Shown piece by piece: positions 24,101 through 32,641 of a DNA stretch of 64,000 nucleotides. The DNA is taken from positions 159,374,053-159,438,052 of the forward strand of contig NC_134700.1 in NCBI RefSeq assembly GCF_043290135.1, read 5' to 3'. The notes under the pieces are model-generated. The model had not been told where the DNA came from, made no database searches, and worked only from the letters and a program-made list of their open reading frames with translations. The stretch is from Rhipicephalus microplus. Its lineage: Eukaryota > Arthropoda > Arachnida > Ixodida > Ixodidae. Made by a program: the position numbers and the translations under genes. Each line of letters begins with the position of its first letter. Positions within the stretch are counted from its first letter, which is position 1.

Positions 24101-27100
24101 ACCACATGCAGTAAACACAATTACAACCACAAGTACCACGATTGCTGTGGGGGAACTTTAAAAGAAAGTGCATAAACATCAGAAAGGAAACTGATTTAGC
24201 CACATGGTACATACCGTTCTAACTATATCTTTATGTCATGAAGACAGAGAAAGCTATCACAAAACTATCTCTCAGATTCGGTGTTGCATCAAAGACAGTT
24301 CTCGGTTTCTCAGTGACTGCATGGAGAATATGTTTGTGCAACTGGTAATGCTTGCAATGGTGGTCCCAGACAAAACATGCACTATATTTTCTGTTTGTTT
24401 CTAAAGAGACGATCTCATGAAAGATGAAAAATATTCAGCTGCTCTCGACTTTACATACATGCAGACGATGCATGTAATAGAAAGCTTGGTGTTCAACTTT
24501 CAATGTGTGAAAGTGCCACTTTAGCTGACACCAAAATTACAAACTTTTTTTGCAGGGTCCACCAGGGCTGCGACGCCACTAAAACACAAGCAACTCATAT
24601 GGCACCAATTGCTGCCATTGATTATGAAAACTGATTGTTGATCCGAACAGAGGGTGTGTCAATACTACATAGTTTTGGTTAAGGAATATTTTGCCATGTG
24701 ATATGAACAGACGTTTTAGTGAAACAAGTTCACAATATACATGGTACACTGCAATGTCATACTTTTCTTGTTGAATCAAACTGATTTAAATATGCAGCAA
24801 ACAACTTTACACTCCTCATATAGTGAGCATGTCACTGGGGGATTCCTTCACCAATGCTTGGGTGACAGGTCAACGCCAGAGATAAGGAAATGCTGACAGA
24901 TAACAAAAGTAGGGGAAGCTATCCAAGGCCGTGTCACCTGCCCCTGTCATCCACGATAACACACAAGCCCTGCCTCACCAACATCCCTGCAGCAAAATTT
25001 CCGGCTGGAAAATTGTAATTTGCCAGGAACTGTTTATGTATGCCAGCTGAAATGGGCCTGCCATTTTTCACATAAAAAGGTTGTAAAGCTGTTAACACAG
25101 CTCATTCAGACTGTGAACAAGAAAAAGATCAAGACTGTGCTGCCTGTTTCATTCTGAAACAAATTTTTTGCATTAATTAAAGAGACTGTAAAACAGGACA
25201 AAATTGATACAAACCTTCTTTTTTAATGGAACAAATTATTGATTAGACTAAAAAAATACTTACGATTAAGGAAAGTGAAATTGCGACTTTTCTTCAAATT
25301 TTATATTGCAATTTGAGCAGTGGCAGAGCAGTGTGAAAATGTGCAAGACACTTCAGCTTTGCTTTCAAGAATGAACTACGATAGCATAATCTAGTCCCAT
25401 TCGCATCGCCTTCCAATTCGCTAGCCAGGCTTTACTTGGAGATATAAGGTGAAAATATAACTCGTACTTGGAGATATAAGGTGAAAAATCACTGCGTATA
25501 GCATTGTCACGATGTGCATAAGTGCCCAGCACATTTTTCTTGAGCAAGCGGAATGAACTCAGAAAGGCGACAAGATGTGACAAACACAACCTTAACCTCA
25601 TACACGGACAAATGCACAGAGGAACACTGTCTGCCTCACCAACTAAATTACTAAAGCGTCACTGATCTGCCAAAATGACATGTGTCTCTCTCGCTGGTCG
25701 TTCACACTTGTAACCTGATGCTGTCACAAGGTCGTTGCTTGTTGAATGTCTCAGCACCAGCATCTCCACTGGCGTAGTAAGGTGCTGTGCTTATGAGGCG
25801 AGAAGAACGGGCGTTGCCCAAGTTCAGCTGGATAAGACACAAGCCGGTTGATACTCCTAGCACACCCAGCCTACGCTGTTCCTTGAGTACTTCGCAAGAA
25901 AAGAAGGCAGCCCGCCCTAGCTTGTCCCACTCCGCAGTGCAAACGCTAACGTATCTTGGAAGCTCGATGCACTGCCAGCCAACTGGACAACCAGAGCAAG
26001 GAGACGGCAGCTCGCCGAGGCTGGAACTCAGGCGTGCTTCCAAGCTTTGAAGTATGGGGGCAAAACACAGACTGTCTGATTTTTGGTCGTCTTCTCCGTC
26101 GTCCTGGCCCCACCATTCTCTCGTGCTCGTGTTAGCCCGCCAAAATGGCACGTCTATGCGCATCTTCGCTTCTTTATCATCTTTGATTCGCTTTTCTTCA
26201 TGTTTCATTCGTTTTTTCTGGCACCTTCGTCTTCTATAACAAGTCATCCTCCATAACAAGCACCAATTATGTGAGATATTGACATTAAAGAGCATTGATG
26301 CTAGGGTCCAAAGAGCTAATTATACACTAACGCACTCGTGAGTCGACTTGCTCATTGTCGAATTGAACCGTGAGTCTGAGTGAGTCTGGGCAAGCAATAT
26401 TTTTGTGAATTTGAGTCTAAGTAAGCTTGGTTGAAAAAAAGTCACGGTTTCGCCTAAAGGGTGAAGCAATGAATGCGATAGAAACATATTTGAACGTTTC
26501 ACAAAGCAAGGCTAGCATTTTTAGGAGCAACATTAATTGTAAAAAAACATGCGCTAGCTAAGTAACCAAGTTTCCTGCGGCACAACCACAGTAGATGACC
26601 ACAACAAGGCTTGTGCGTGGTGACGGCGTTGATGAGAAGCGCCTCCCGTGGGCAGCGCGTGCTGGTACTAGTGTCTATATGTCTGTGTGTCATCGCTGGT
26701 GGCAGTTTGCTATGTGTAGAGCGCATCTAGGTATACGTGAACGGCCGCTGCAGACACACCTTTGGCGGCGTTTTTTTTTTTATGTGTTGAGAGCGCAGCC
26801 TGTAGAAGCTCCCGTCTGCTGTGGAGGCAAGAGCCGTGCGCTGACCGTTGCCACAATAGCGCGGCAACAATGAGCTTTTGTAAAGTAGCAACGCATTCTT
26901 CCACTGTCTCACTTATGTGCTGAGCATGACACTGAGCCGTCGCCGAGCCAGGATGACGCTGATTGAACGTTTGAAATGATCCCAAAGCAAGACGATTGCA
27001 CATTAATATGCGTCATTTGTCCATTGATATCAGCTGCAGTAAAGGTGCTGGAAGTAGAAGCGGTAGCAAAGCCAGACTGCAAATCCACTGGCTTCCGGGC

Positions 27101-29915
27101 AGAGAAAATCCGATGTCCCTCCATGCCTAGGCAGATAAGCAGCATCGCTTTTCTGCGTTCAGCTAGAAGCTCTGAAGCACGAGAGGCCTCCATGTAAGTC
27201 TGAAAGGCCTGCTTTCACCAATCCCACTAAACTGCCAGATTACCAGGCAAAGGCAGGAAAGGTGGGGGTGGTTGCAATGCTGAAATACTTAGTGTGGTGA
27301 TGCAACAGAAATTCCCAGTAATCTTGCTCTTGCATCGCGTGAAACCCGATCGCCAATATGCTGCATTTGTAACAAAACGGGAAGTCGTGCATCCGATGCA
27401 TGAACAATATCTTTAATGTCCCCATGCGCCCATCGTCATGTTGTTTCATATACATCACGTTTTGCTCCCGAGTGGACACATTGACCGTGCTGTGGTGGAA
27501 TGAAGTCTGTGCATGGCATTGGTCGTTTAAACTATACTTAAGCACCTACTGAAATTACAATTGTGAGGTGCTCTCGATCTATGTGTGAGACAATACATGC
27601 ACTATATAGCAGTCCAGTTTGTTGATTCTGAGCCTGCTGCTGGTGATAATGATGAATAGTAGCTCAGCCCAATGTGATGGGTGTCTGATGACAAGACTTG
27701 CCAGACATGACTAAACAAGGTCTGCTGCTTCAAGCACTTGTGAGGTTTCGCAGTAGAATACATAACTGCGCTGCAAACTGCGACATGGTTTCGATTTCAG
27801 CACGAACTCTGACTGTTATACTTTGCAACCACCAGGATTTTTTCACTCTCAGACGACACATTATCCTTAGCTCACGATGCATTAACTGATTGCGCATTTT
27901 CTGTGAAATGGGCCCTTCAACGGTATCGCATAAAAATCCTTCTGTCCTTGTGTCATGGCTCACCAATGAATGAGAAAAATGCACAGCAAAATGAGTCTGC
28001 CTATCCTCCGTCTTTAGATTGTAGGCATGCTCCGAAGAAAGTCATTATGCATCGTTAAGCTGGCTGATTGAAATTTTCCCGCAAGAGATGTAGTATGGAG
28101 CCAACAACTTCACGACAGCATAAGCGGCGCAGGGGTGTAAGCGAAAAATTATTCGAGGAAGAACACGGGCCCGGTGTGTCACCGCTAGCTACTCCACTGA
28201 AGCAGCATAACCACCAGCCTCACCGCAGTTCGTTCTTGCACTGGGTTTCACCTTTTGTTAGAGAAAATCGGCCACTGCAACAGCCACCCTCCCAAGGGCG
28301 CCAGCTGCCTAGAGGTGGTATTTGCAAGTCCTAACTAGTCTACATGACAAGGCGTGTTCACGATTCAAAGAGCCCTCCCTCCACACATTACCAAGCAATG
28401 CCCGTTTTGAGAATCGCACAATGAGTGGAGTAGACGAGCCATCTTCACAAGGTAGCAGGAACACTGTGATTGCTGCACAAGATGCCTATTCTGAAGGTGA
28501 CAGTATTTGAAAGCAAATTAATAAATTACTTCTTTAATAGCTAGACCACTTCTGAAACCTTATGCCGTCTCGCTTTTATTACTTGCAAAGCGAAAGCAGG
28601 GGCGAACTGATATGTGACATTTGCATATATGACGAGATGCGGAGCCTGATTTCCGAACCAAGTCCTGAGCTGGAGACCGAAGTAACATATGATTTAACAC
28701 TTTCCGATGTGGCCCTGAACACCACCACAAATCCAGGCCCACGGGCGGCGAGATTTCCGCAGGAACTTCACAGGGTTAGCCCGTAGCACGTGCGAAACAA
28801 CGCTCGGCTGCACGCAAACAAACGAGTGATCCGCAGAGCTATCGCACTGCTGGCCCGTCAAGAGAAAGTTGGCGGAGAGGCGCGTGCCAAGTTCGGTCGG
28901 CTATTAGGCTGGCATCTAGCGAAGGGAAGCGATTGCGCAACCGCTATAAAACGCATCGCCAACTCATGGCCGTGCGAAACCTCGCGAGTCCAAACAGCGC
29001 AGCAGGGTCCCGTGAACACGGAACGCCGTGAATCGACGGAAACGCACAGAATTCAACTCGGGCACGTCGTTGTTTCCAAACAGATGCGAGCGCTAGACGG
29101 TCGGCGTTGAACTCGTATCCGCGATCACTGCGAGAGGGCTGAACGAGGCAGCCGGAGACGCCGCACCTGTCACTTTCGCATCGTTCACGATTATTCAGGG
29201 CCACGTTAATTCATCGAAAGGACCAACGCGCTGATGGCAGCGGTAGGCGGAACCGTTTTTTTTTTTTTTCCGGAGGCGAACACGCATCACGACTCGCGTA
29301 GCGTTCCCCGATTAGTCAGAATGGGATGCACAGGGAGATTTTCTTTCTGCGCGTCCGTAGCGCAAAACCAACGAACCTAGATGCAACTACACGAGGCACG
29401 ATTTAAATACGACTATTCAAGCAAAATAACCACGGACTGCGCTGTAACCGCGTTAAATGCACGCCAGTGGTTCGTATAATTTAACACGCAGGTGCGCCTA
29501 CGCGTCAAGGACTCCGTGGAGTCCCACGGACAGGCGAAAGCGATTGGAACGAAAACAACTATCGCGCTGCGACTGTAACCATGCTGCTACAGAGTTGCAC
29601 GACTGTCCTCACTGTTCGGTGCCTTCTGCTACTGACGCGACGAGTCCTGCGGTATGACACCTCGACAAACGCGAGCTTCCGACAAAACAGACTGGGTTGC
29701 TTACCTGTCTGGGAGAACTCGTCGGGGGTCTTGCCTCCGGCCATGAGCCATTTGCACCAGTCTATAGTGTCCCATATGTCAATGGGCTTGCGAGGGTCCA
29801 GAATGATGTCCAGCAGTTCGTTCAGCTGCCTCGGGTTGTTTGTTCTTGCGCATTCTGATTGAAAATATGCAGCAGCTCCTTTCTTTCCCTTTTTAATCAA
29901 CACTTCGGCGGCCAT
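17..29915 (-). CDS. UBR3: UBR3-type E3 ubiquitin-protein ligase, 5' part of gene (9 exons, 3' end off window)
   Basis: The joined exons 29705-29915, 22269-22482, 16473-16618, 14456-14605, 12012-12119, 6055-6081, 3929-4062, 2528-2936 and 17-150 total 1533 nt, or 511 codons, with no stop and matching phase at every junction. All introns start GT and end AG. UBR3 is a member of the UBR-box N-recognin family that attaches ubiquitin to substrates; vertebrate UBR3 has about 1,880 residues, so roughly the first quarter is here. Visible parts: an N-terminal region with WCKWLMAGG (residues 53-61), a UBR-box zinc domain (80-147), an acidic/basic linker, then the long helical region with [23 protein letters not shown] and FVQHY. 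The similarity to UBR3, rather than UBR1/2, is clearest in the UBR box and in exon 8/9. The RING and C-terminal domains lie left of position 1. Introns are large and full of transposons. Confidence 0.93.
151..2527 (-). other. UBR3 intron 8
   Basis: The intron contains a decayed Tigger-like element (739-1598, listed separately). Outside that I see only unannotatable, AT-rich sequence with short homopolymer runs, and no exon candidate with good splice sites. Confidence 0.7.
739..1598 (+). mobile_element. Tigger/pogo-like non-autonomous element
   Basis: The left end CAGTCAATTTCGATTG and the inverted right end (GATATATCCGGGTTCAAC) resemble the terminal inverted repeats of tick Tigger-like elements, with TA at 737-738 and 1599-1600. 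The only long open frame, 1064-1450 (128 codons), ends with a region similar in character to the C-terminus of Tigger transposases ([24 protein letters not shown]). There is no catalytic domain. I read it as an internally deleted, immobile derivative in intron 8. Confidence 0.6.
2528..2936 (-). CDS. UBR3: UBR3 exon 8
   Basis: The largest exon here (409 nt) encodes residues 331-466 plus one base. Key stretches are [49 protein letters not shown] and [10 protein letters not shown], all recognisable in UBR3. The [10 protein letters not shown] motif is shared more widely with UBR1/2. Acceptor CATGCAG|GATT in phase 0 with exon 7, donor TTTCAAG|GTAAGT. Confidence 0.96.
2937..3928 (-). other. UBR3 intron 7
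   Basis: Mostly featureless AT-rich sequence. At about 3690-3790 there is a tRNA-like stretch in reverse (gctgggaatcgaaccagtg) that may be a SINE head remnant; short duplications (agcacatgacctataa and agcacatgtgctata) follow it. No exon seen. Confidence 0.5.
3929..4062 (-). CDS. UBR3: UBR3 exon 7
   Basis: The exon encodes the end of Glu286 and residues 287-330, closing on a codon boundary. It contains [19 protein letters not shown] and [16 protein letters not shown], nearly identical to the UBR3 block KSFLEELLFW...EFPQK...FLLNMLPD. This is one of the most diagnostic parts of the gene. Acceptor TGTGCAG|AAAT, donor CAAG|GTGCGT. Confidence 0.95.
4063..6054 (-). other. UBR3 intron 6
   Basis: Holds a SINE 3' fragment (4363-4503). 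A weak plus-strand open stretch around 5316-5510 has no recognisable domain. Otherwise nothing identifiable. Confidence 0.5.
4363..4503 (-). mobile_element. Ruka-like SINE, 3' body fragment, decayed
   Basis: Read on the minus strand it follows the order of the better copies at 30711-30950 and 49579-49817: GGAGGCGAAAATG-like, then a GTGCACGTTAAAG-like region, then the CGGTGTCTCTCAT-like and GGGACGTTAA-like end, but with many changes. The tRNA-like head is missing. Confidence 0.6.
6055..6081 (-). CDS. UBR3: UBR3 candidate 27-nt microexon (exon 6)
   Basis: Between exons 5 and 7 the minus strand shows a long pyrimidine tract, a CCAG acceptor, 27 nt of open frame and a GGAAG|GTGAGC donor. With one base from exon 5 and two from exon 7 it adds Val277, TEYRMFKE (278-285) and Glu286, keeping phase. 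Without it exons 5 and 7 would still join in frame, so it could be alternatively spliced. The call rests on splice-signal quality and phase; I could not check conservation. Confidence 0.62.
7041..8026. mobile_element. Tigger-type non-autonomous element with TIRs and TA target duplication
   Basis: The left end CAGTCGAATCTCATTAATTT matches the reverse complement of the right end (CAGTCGAATCTCGATAATTC) with few changes, flanked by TA at 7039-7040 and 8027-8028. Subterminal AATTCGAAC repeats occur at both ends. The interior is pyrimidine-rich with several short open frames but no transposase core, so movement would have needed a helper in trans. Length is 986 bp. Confidence 0.8.
8849..9462. repeat. 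Mosaic of one inverted and one direct repeat pair
   Basis: Block A (8849-8905: taaaggttgcttcatagcag and ctaagccgtgaaaacacct) recurs in direct orientation at about 9403-9462. Block B (8910-9008: caaggaggatt, ctggagtggaa, cagaagtgaagcc, ggcaagatgg) recurs inverted at about 9312-9390. The family is unknown to me; it may be a fold-back element or two overlapping insertions. Confidence 0.55.
9999..11919 (-). mobile_element. Pogo/Tigger DNA transposon, complete ends
   Basis: The ends are CCGTATTTTTGCACGTATAA on the left and, inverted, CCGTATTTTCGCTCGTATAA on the right, with TA target duplication at 9997-9998 and 11920-11921. The 1,921-bp element carries one decayed transposase on the minus strand, the same direction as UBR3. 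Subterminal GCACC and ATTTT patches repeat near both ends. Confidence 0.88.
10168..11435 (-). pseudogene. Pogo-family transposase, two lesions
   Basis: Starts [16 protein letters not shown], a Psq-type helix-turn-helix, followed by a CENP-B-like DNA-binding part ([18 protein letters not shown]) and a DDE_1 nuclease core with [14 protein letters not shown] and LQPLDV, which gives the D-D-D triad of pogo elements. The C-terminus is Ser/Asp/Glu-rich. An in-frame TAG interrupts the N-terminal part (about 11325), and a small deletion after LVLDS (about 10585-10600) shifts frame, so no full-length protein is made. The two breaks look recent because the rest is cleanly open. Confidence 0.88.
12012..12119 (-). 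CDS. UBR3: UBR3 exon 5
   Basis: The exon completes Asn241 and encodes 242-276 plus one base. It is acidic then basic ([32 protein letters not shown]). The likely counterpart in vertebrate UBR3 is the charged segment before the acidic low-complexity linker, which is much longer in vertebrates. Acceptor TGTGCAG|ATGA, donor CAAG|GTGAGC. Support comes from open frame, splice sites and phase more than from strong sequence conservation. Confidence 0.82.
12387..12464. repeat. Perfect inverted repeat, 38-nt arms, 2-nt spacer
   Basis: The arm from 12387 (catagtggaatgatggc...) to 12424 is exactly reverse-complemented by 12427-12464, around the spacer AA at 12425-12426. The arms are not AT-rich; they include taaaggcggggtt. 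Transcribed within the UBR3 intron it would form an uninterrupted hairpin. Confidence 0.97.
12868..13350. repeat. Probable dispersed arthropod repeat
   Basis: Begins with acagagtgtcccacgtaact, the start of a repeat type I associate with tick and other arthropod introns (a gtgtcccagctaact-like end). The far end is not visible to me. Recognition is from memory only. Confidence 0.35.
14456..14605 (-). CDS. UBR3: UBR3 exon 4
   Basis: The exon completes Gly191 and encodes 192-240 plus one base. The part [18 protein letters not shown] and [11 protein letters not shown] matches the UBR3 segment containing FLEDLTKMGGAMRSVLTQVLTN by eye. The acceptor is TTTTCAG|GAGC and the donor GCCA|GTAAGT, both canonical. 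The exon is helical in character with no catalytic residue expected. Confidence 0.9.
14606..16472 (-). other. UBR3 intron 3
   Basis: No exon recognised. A block at about 15660-16225 with an A-run, a T-rich stretch and a TAGTAACA end could be a solitary LTR or other insertion, but no partner is visible, so I leave it unnamed. Confidence 0.45.
16473..16618 (-). CDS. UBR3: UBR3 exon 3, end of UBR box
   Basis: The exon closes Gly142 and encodes residues 143-190 plus one base. It starts with FCHRH (Cys144, His147), the last zinc ligands of the UBR box, followed by a variable Pro-rich piece and then a helical block with [15 protein letters not shown], which lines up with the LPRFIFCLIQYLRE block after the box in UBR3. 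Acceptor ACAAACAG|GTTC, donor GCCG|GTGAGA. Phase fits both neighbours. Confidence 0.92.
17690..18050 (-). pseudogene. Tigger transposase N-terminal fragment (element B)
   Basis: Minus-strand reading gives [19 protein letters not shown] and [20 protein letters not shown], a Psq-type helix-turn-helix, then FRGP, then after a one-base shift [20 protein letters not shown]. The nuclease core is absent. Similar in layout to, but a different family from, the 9999-11919 element. Confidence 0.75.
18650..19043 (+). mobile_element. CR1/L2-type LINE, 3' terminal fragment
   Basis: The plus strand reads [20 protein letters not shown] and then [15 protein letters not shown], the typical C-terminus of CR1-like ORF2. 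It is followed by a 3' end with atgtaatatcccaaccggg, ggtaataaa and a short TGAATGAA tail. The 5' limit is uncertain. Confidence 0.75.
20127..21712 (+). pseudogene. Tigger transposase remnant (element A)
   Basis: Opens [17 protein letters not shown], then [15 protein letters not shown] and [17 protein letters not shown] (helix-turn-helix), [14 protein letters not shown] (CENP-B-type domain), [23 protein letters not shown] and [14 protein letters not shown] (nuclease core). The frame is broken repeatedly by stops and shifts. At the position of the first catalytic Asp the text reads ASYET instead of the expected NADET, and the third site is LQPLN rather than LQPLD, so the core is inactive. A local triple repeat of gacttgggatg lies at 21298-21360, near the C-terminal coding part. 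Confidence 0.82.
22269..22482 (-). CDS. UBR3: UBR3 exon 2, UBR box
   Basis: The exon completes Val71 and encodes residues 72-141 plus two bases of Gly142. It carries nearly the whole UBR-box zinc domain: Cys80, Cys93, Cys96, Cys101, Cys105, Cys108, His114, His117, Cys130 and Cys132, with the runs [14 protein letters not shown] and [11 protein letters not shown] boxes bind N-terminal or other degrons through zinc-stabilised folds. The sequence from [14 protein letters not shown] to GGACDCGD is almost identical to the UBR3 version of this domain, which is what separates it from UBR1/2/4/5. Acceptor CTGTGCAG|TG, donor GATGG|GTGAGC. Confidence 0.97.
22565..23945 (-). mobile_element. CR1/L2-type LINE, 5'-truncated
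   Basis: Contains the reverse transcriptase and C-terminal part of ORF2, then a 3' end with taatgccctcgtgcc and aataaatg. The 3' end is similar in layout to the fragment ending at 19043. No endonuclease is present. It lies in UBR3 intron 1 in the same orientation as the gene. Confidence 0.85.
22669..23945 (-). pseudogene. CR1-like reverse transcriptase remnant
   Basis: Motifs in order: [77 protein letters not shown] and [12 protein letters not shown] (FADD form of the catalytic YADD). An in-frame TAG sits just after LNTVAL (23225-23227), and a one-base shift follows in the part reading [11 protein letters not shown]. The downstream part continues [18 protein letters not shown] and [17 protein letters not shown]. 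Not functional. Confidence 0.88.
26990..27225 (-). pseudogene. LTR-retrotransposon gag-like fragment
   Basis: The minus strand reads [20 protein letters not shown] and [18 protein letters not shown], which follows the pattern of Ty3-type gag capsid N-terminal parts (W..F..Y..A......K...LL.CLG.EG.RIF). A stop lies just upstream and no other retroelement part is nearby. Confidence 0.5.
29705..29915 (-). CDS. UBR3: UBR3 exon 1 (start codon)
   Basis: The exon encodes residues 1-70 plus one base and begins [10 protein letters not shown]. The ATG at 29915-29913 has A at -3 and G at +4 (aaaATGg), a good initiation context. A longer in-frame reading continues upstream (ATGs near 30005, 30110 and 30116), but the ATG near 30005 has T at -3 and the two further ones fall in a transposon-like tail, so I prefer 29915; MAA also resembles the vertebrate N-terminus. 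The stretch [17 protein letters not shown] (51-67) corresponds to the conserved WCK..LAGG..DEF block just before the UBR box. The donor is ACAG|GTAAGC. Confidence 0.85.
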
Positions 29916-30077
29916 TTTACATTTCCATTTGCCATCCAGAGTTGCCAGGCGCTTTCTGAAGGACGTCCAGAAACGGAGCGTCGGCAGCGTCAGTTTCGGT
30001 TCCATGCAGCGGCGAAGGCGGGGCCACCGAACCTGTGCCGTCGTCTCGGCTAGTGCTACTAGCCGCCATTGCAGCCC
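29916..30077 (-). promoter_or_regulatory. UBR3 5' leader / core promoter region (inferred)
   Basis: GC-rich DNA between the start codon and a transposon tail. No TATA box is evident. The position and base composition suggest the transcription start lies here or just upstream, but nothing in the sequence fixes it. Confidence 0.4.
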
Positions 30078-30138
30078 GTTTTGTTTTGTTTCCCTGGGAT
30101 TATGGCTCATACCCACTCAGGGGGATTGGCCAAGAAAG
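30078..30138 (-). mobile_element. 3' tail of an I-type LINE or related SINE
   Basis: Minus strand: cttggccaatccccctgagt, gggtatgagcc, then an AAAC-rich tail (aaacaaaacaaaac). The same 3'-terminal motif ends the LINEs near 55896, 55963 and 61241. The 5' limit is unknown and may extend towards 30250. It sits within about 165 bp of the UBR3 start codon. Confidence 0.7.
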
Positions 30139-30710
30139 TGTAGTGCAGTTTTTCTGTGATCATTTTAACTTTGTGTATTGAATTGGTATTATAATAAGAC
30201 TAAAGTAAAAATAAGAACAACATAAAAAGAGCAAACGAAAAAAAAAATCAAGTTGAGCAATTTTGAGATTTCACGTACGAAGGCACTTCTTTTTTCTTGC
30301 ACATTGAGAAACATGATATTGGTGTTGCCGTTTTGCGTAGCAAATCAATGCGTCACTGAGAAATGTGAAGTAACGCGGTGCGTCTGCTCTGACCTCCTTC
30401 TTGACGTCTCATGGTTTCGCTCTTTGTTTGTTTCGATCGGCGTTTGTTTCGCTCGACCTCTATTTCTAATTTTCGTGGTACTCACTTGGGTGGGCGGGAA
30501 AGGTCAATTATAGTTCGATTGCTCTAAATTTAAGCGGCAAATATTTTATAGTATCAGAATAATGCGCAGAAGTATATCATCGATACACAGAAGTGCGATA
30601 TTTCAAGAGTTGAATTCACGAGTCTGCAAAAACTAGGGCAGTGTTCGAACGTATATCTCGTCTTCAAAGCAGTTATACAAAGATGGCGGTTATGACGAGT
30701 TTGCTTGCTC
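30139..30710. other. Intergenic, nothing identified
   Basis: AT-rich left part with an A-run at 30238-30249 (possibly the body of the adjoining LINE-like insertion), then unremarkable DNA. Confidence 0.4.
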
Positions 30711-30950
30711 GCAGCCGCAGTGGTCATCTAGTGACTAAGGTACTCGGCTGCTAAGCCGCAGGTCACGGGATCGAATCCCGTCTACATTTTCGATGGAGGC
30801 GAAAATGCTGTAGGCCCGTGTGCTCAGATTTGGGTGCACGTTTAAGGACCGCAATTATATGTTCGAAATTTTCGGAGCCCTTCACTACGGTGTCTCTCGT
30901 CACCAAACGGTGGTTTTTGGGACGTTAAACACCACATATCAATCAATCAA
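30711..30950 (+). mobile_element. Ruka-like tRNA-derived SINE
   Basis: Starts with a tRNA-like head (A-box-like tagtgactaaggtactcgg; B-box-like gggatcgaatcccg), then a body with gatggaggcgaaaatgctg, tttgggtgcacg and gggacgttaaacaccacata, ending in a TCAA repeat. The order and wording match a SINE type abundant in hard ticks. Also present at 49579-49817 and, in part, 4363-4503. Confidence 0.85.
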
Positions 30951-32454
30951 ATGTTTGACCACCACCACCACGTCCATTCCGCATGCGTTCGTATATATTT
31001 TTGCGCATCGTGCAGACGCCACTCCTCACAACTAAACTATTGTTTTCCGCCATGTTTCAGCGCTAATTATAAATAGGCCTATTTATCCTCCCGCGTCTGA
31101 CTAAATCTGCATGCGGCACAACCAAGGAAGATTAAATGGGCACACCGCTAGTCGACGAGGACGCATTCGGCATAGCTTTCAGATATGAAGAGAACGCCGC
31201 TGTGGGCACGTCATGCACTTGATTGTGACTTTGTGTGTGCATGATGTACTGATGCATTTGCCCCATGTGATCCTCCCACTCACGCACCGGAGCGGGCAGG
31301 GAATGAATTTGGCTTGCGAAGGCTACACGGGGCAGGCGAAGGACACGAGTTTGAAGCTCGCCTCCTCGCATCGTGGTTTAGCGCTGCTTCAAGGCATACG
31401 CTTTCTGGATTCTAGAAGAGTTATTGGCAAAATTATTGTGGCACAATCATCTTTATTGGGCGTACAACTATTTCTGTGCAGCGTCATTAACTAAAATTCA
31501 TTATGTCACCAGGTGAGGGACCCTTTAAACGCCAGCTGTCTGAGAGATGGTGACAGGTTGCGTGGCCATGCCGGCAGCGTCCAGCGCAGCGCGGATACGA
31601 GGATTATAAGGTGGTTTCATTCCAAGTATGCTTATCCCGGCTCAGTAAGCTTTCGACCTTGCATCACGTGATGGTCGCATACTACGATTGCGGTTATATA
31701 GTATAGTCCTTCAATAAAACGATTTGCTGGTAGCCATTCCACGAATGCTTATGTAGACTGGATCACGGGAAAGACAGCCATTTTTGTTGAGTCAGACCAC
31801 GTTTGCTTCTAGAAGGTCAGGTTTTAGTGCGGTTATCCATCCAAGAGATGTTTGGTGCCATTGGTGAGCGTAACCCACGGTGGCGTAACCTCACTACGTA
31901 AGGAAACAAATGCAGGTGGGAAACGTGGACCAGCAGACAATAAAAAAACAAAAAGGAGTGGCAAGCAGATCTAAACGTGCCCAGCATTTCTAATACACAA
32001 GTGACGCACGAAACGTGCTCACAGGTATTGATGAACACAAATATTCGTCTCATTTGTTACTTCGCTGTGTCTGAAAAGTGCACCTTTTTCGCAAACGGAG
32101 TCTGTGCAACGAGTGCAGTGACCTTTGTGCGCCCAATAACTACAGCAGAAGCGTTCCGGTGAGCGTCCAAAGCCAGCCAAGACGTACAATTCTCCCCACC
32201 GCTAGATTAGGGTGGATAAGGGCACACGAGTGAGCGTCCTTGGTGAGCGTAAACCCACCTCCTCTCCGCGGCACAAAGTACGCGTGGGAGATGAAAGCGT
32301 GCGCCACTGCGTCGTGACGATGTGGCGACGCGCGCTCATTGCACCATCTTGCTGGTAATGCTGAAAACACGGTGACTTTCCCCTCCCCCAGCGATGCCCG
32401 TCACCAGCGGTAAGTGGTAGATATAAATAGCTTGCCATTTTAACGGTGAAGGAC
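30951..32454. other. Intergenic, repeat-like, no gene
   Basis: The stretch about 31200-31410 (ttgccccatgtgatcctccc, gcgggcagggaatgaatttg) looks like a dispersed tick repeat. The rest shows no ORF with a recognisable domain. Confidence 0.4.
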
Positions 32455-32552
32455 GAGCACCTCTGTGGCTCAGTGGTTAATGCCTCACACTCACACGTCT
32501 CAGGGATTCCGCGCGCCATAGTATTTTCCTGCATTATTTTTCTTTCTATCGT

Positions 32553-32640
<88 letters not shown>
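32455..32640 (+). mobile_element. tRNA-like SINE head followed by (TA)n
   Basis: The head reads tggctcagtggttaatgcct (A-box-like) and continues to a (TA)n run from about 32556 to 32640. The B-box-like part is weak. Either a SINE truncated at a microsatellite or a SINE whose own tail seeded it. Confidence 0.55.

Positions 32641-32641
<1 letters not shown>

Larger units (their letters stand above)
22483..29704 (-). other. UBR3 intron 1
   Basis: The longest intron. It holds a CR1-type LINE (22565-23945) and a gag-like fragment (about 26990-27225). A 23-bp tandem duplication starting tacttggagatataagg lies at 25433 and 25465. About 23950-26980 and 27230-29700 otherwise contain several open stretches (for example 28562-28786) without any domain I recognise. 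Confidence 0.6.

Noticed and set aside
28562..28786. Possible small gene in UBR3 intron 1
   Set aside because: 74-codon ORF with no domain and no conserved neighbour; length is within chance expectation.
29916..30116. Upstream UBR3 start codons (near 30005, 30110 and 30116)
   Set aside because: Poor initiation context for the ATG near 30005, and the two further ones fall in a transposon tail; the ATG at 29915 fits UBR3 better.
30714..30786. A functional tRNA gene
   Set aside because: The tRNA-like part is a SINE head followed by the standard SINE body; acceptor-stem pairing is poor. The same holds for 46597-46680 and 47058-47131.
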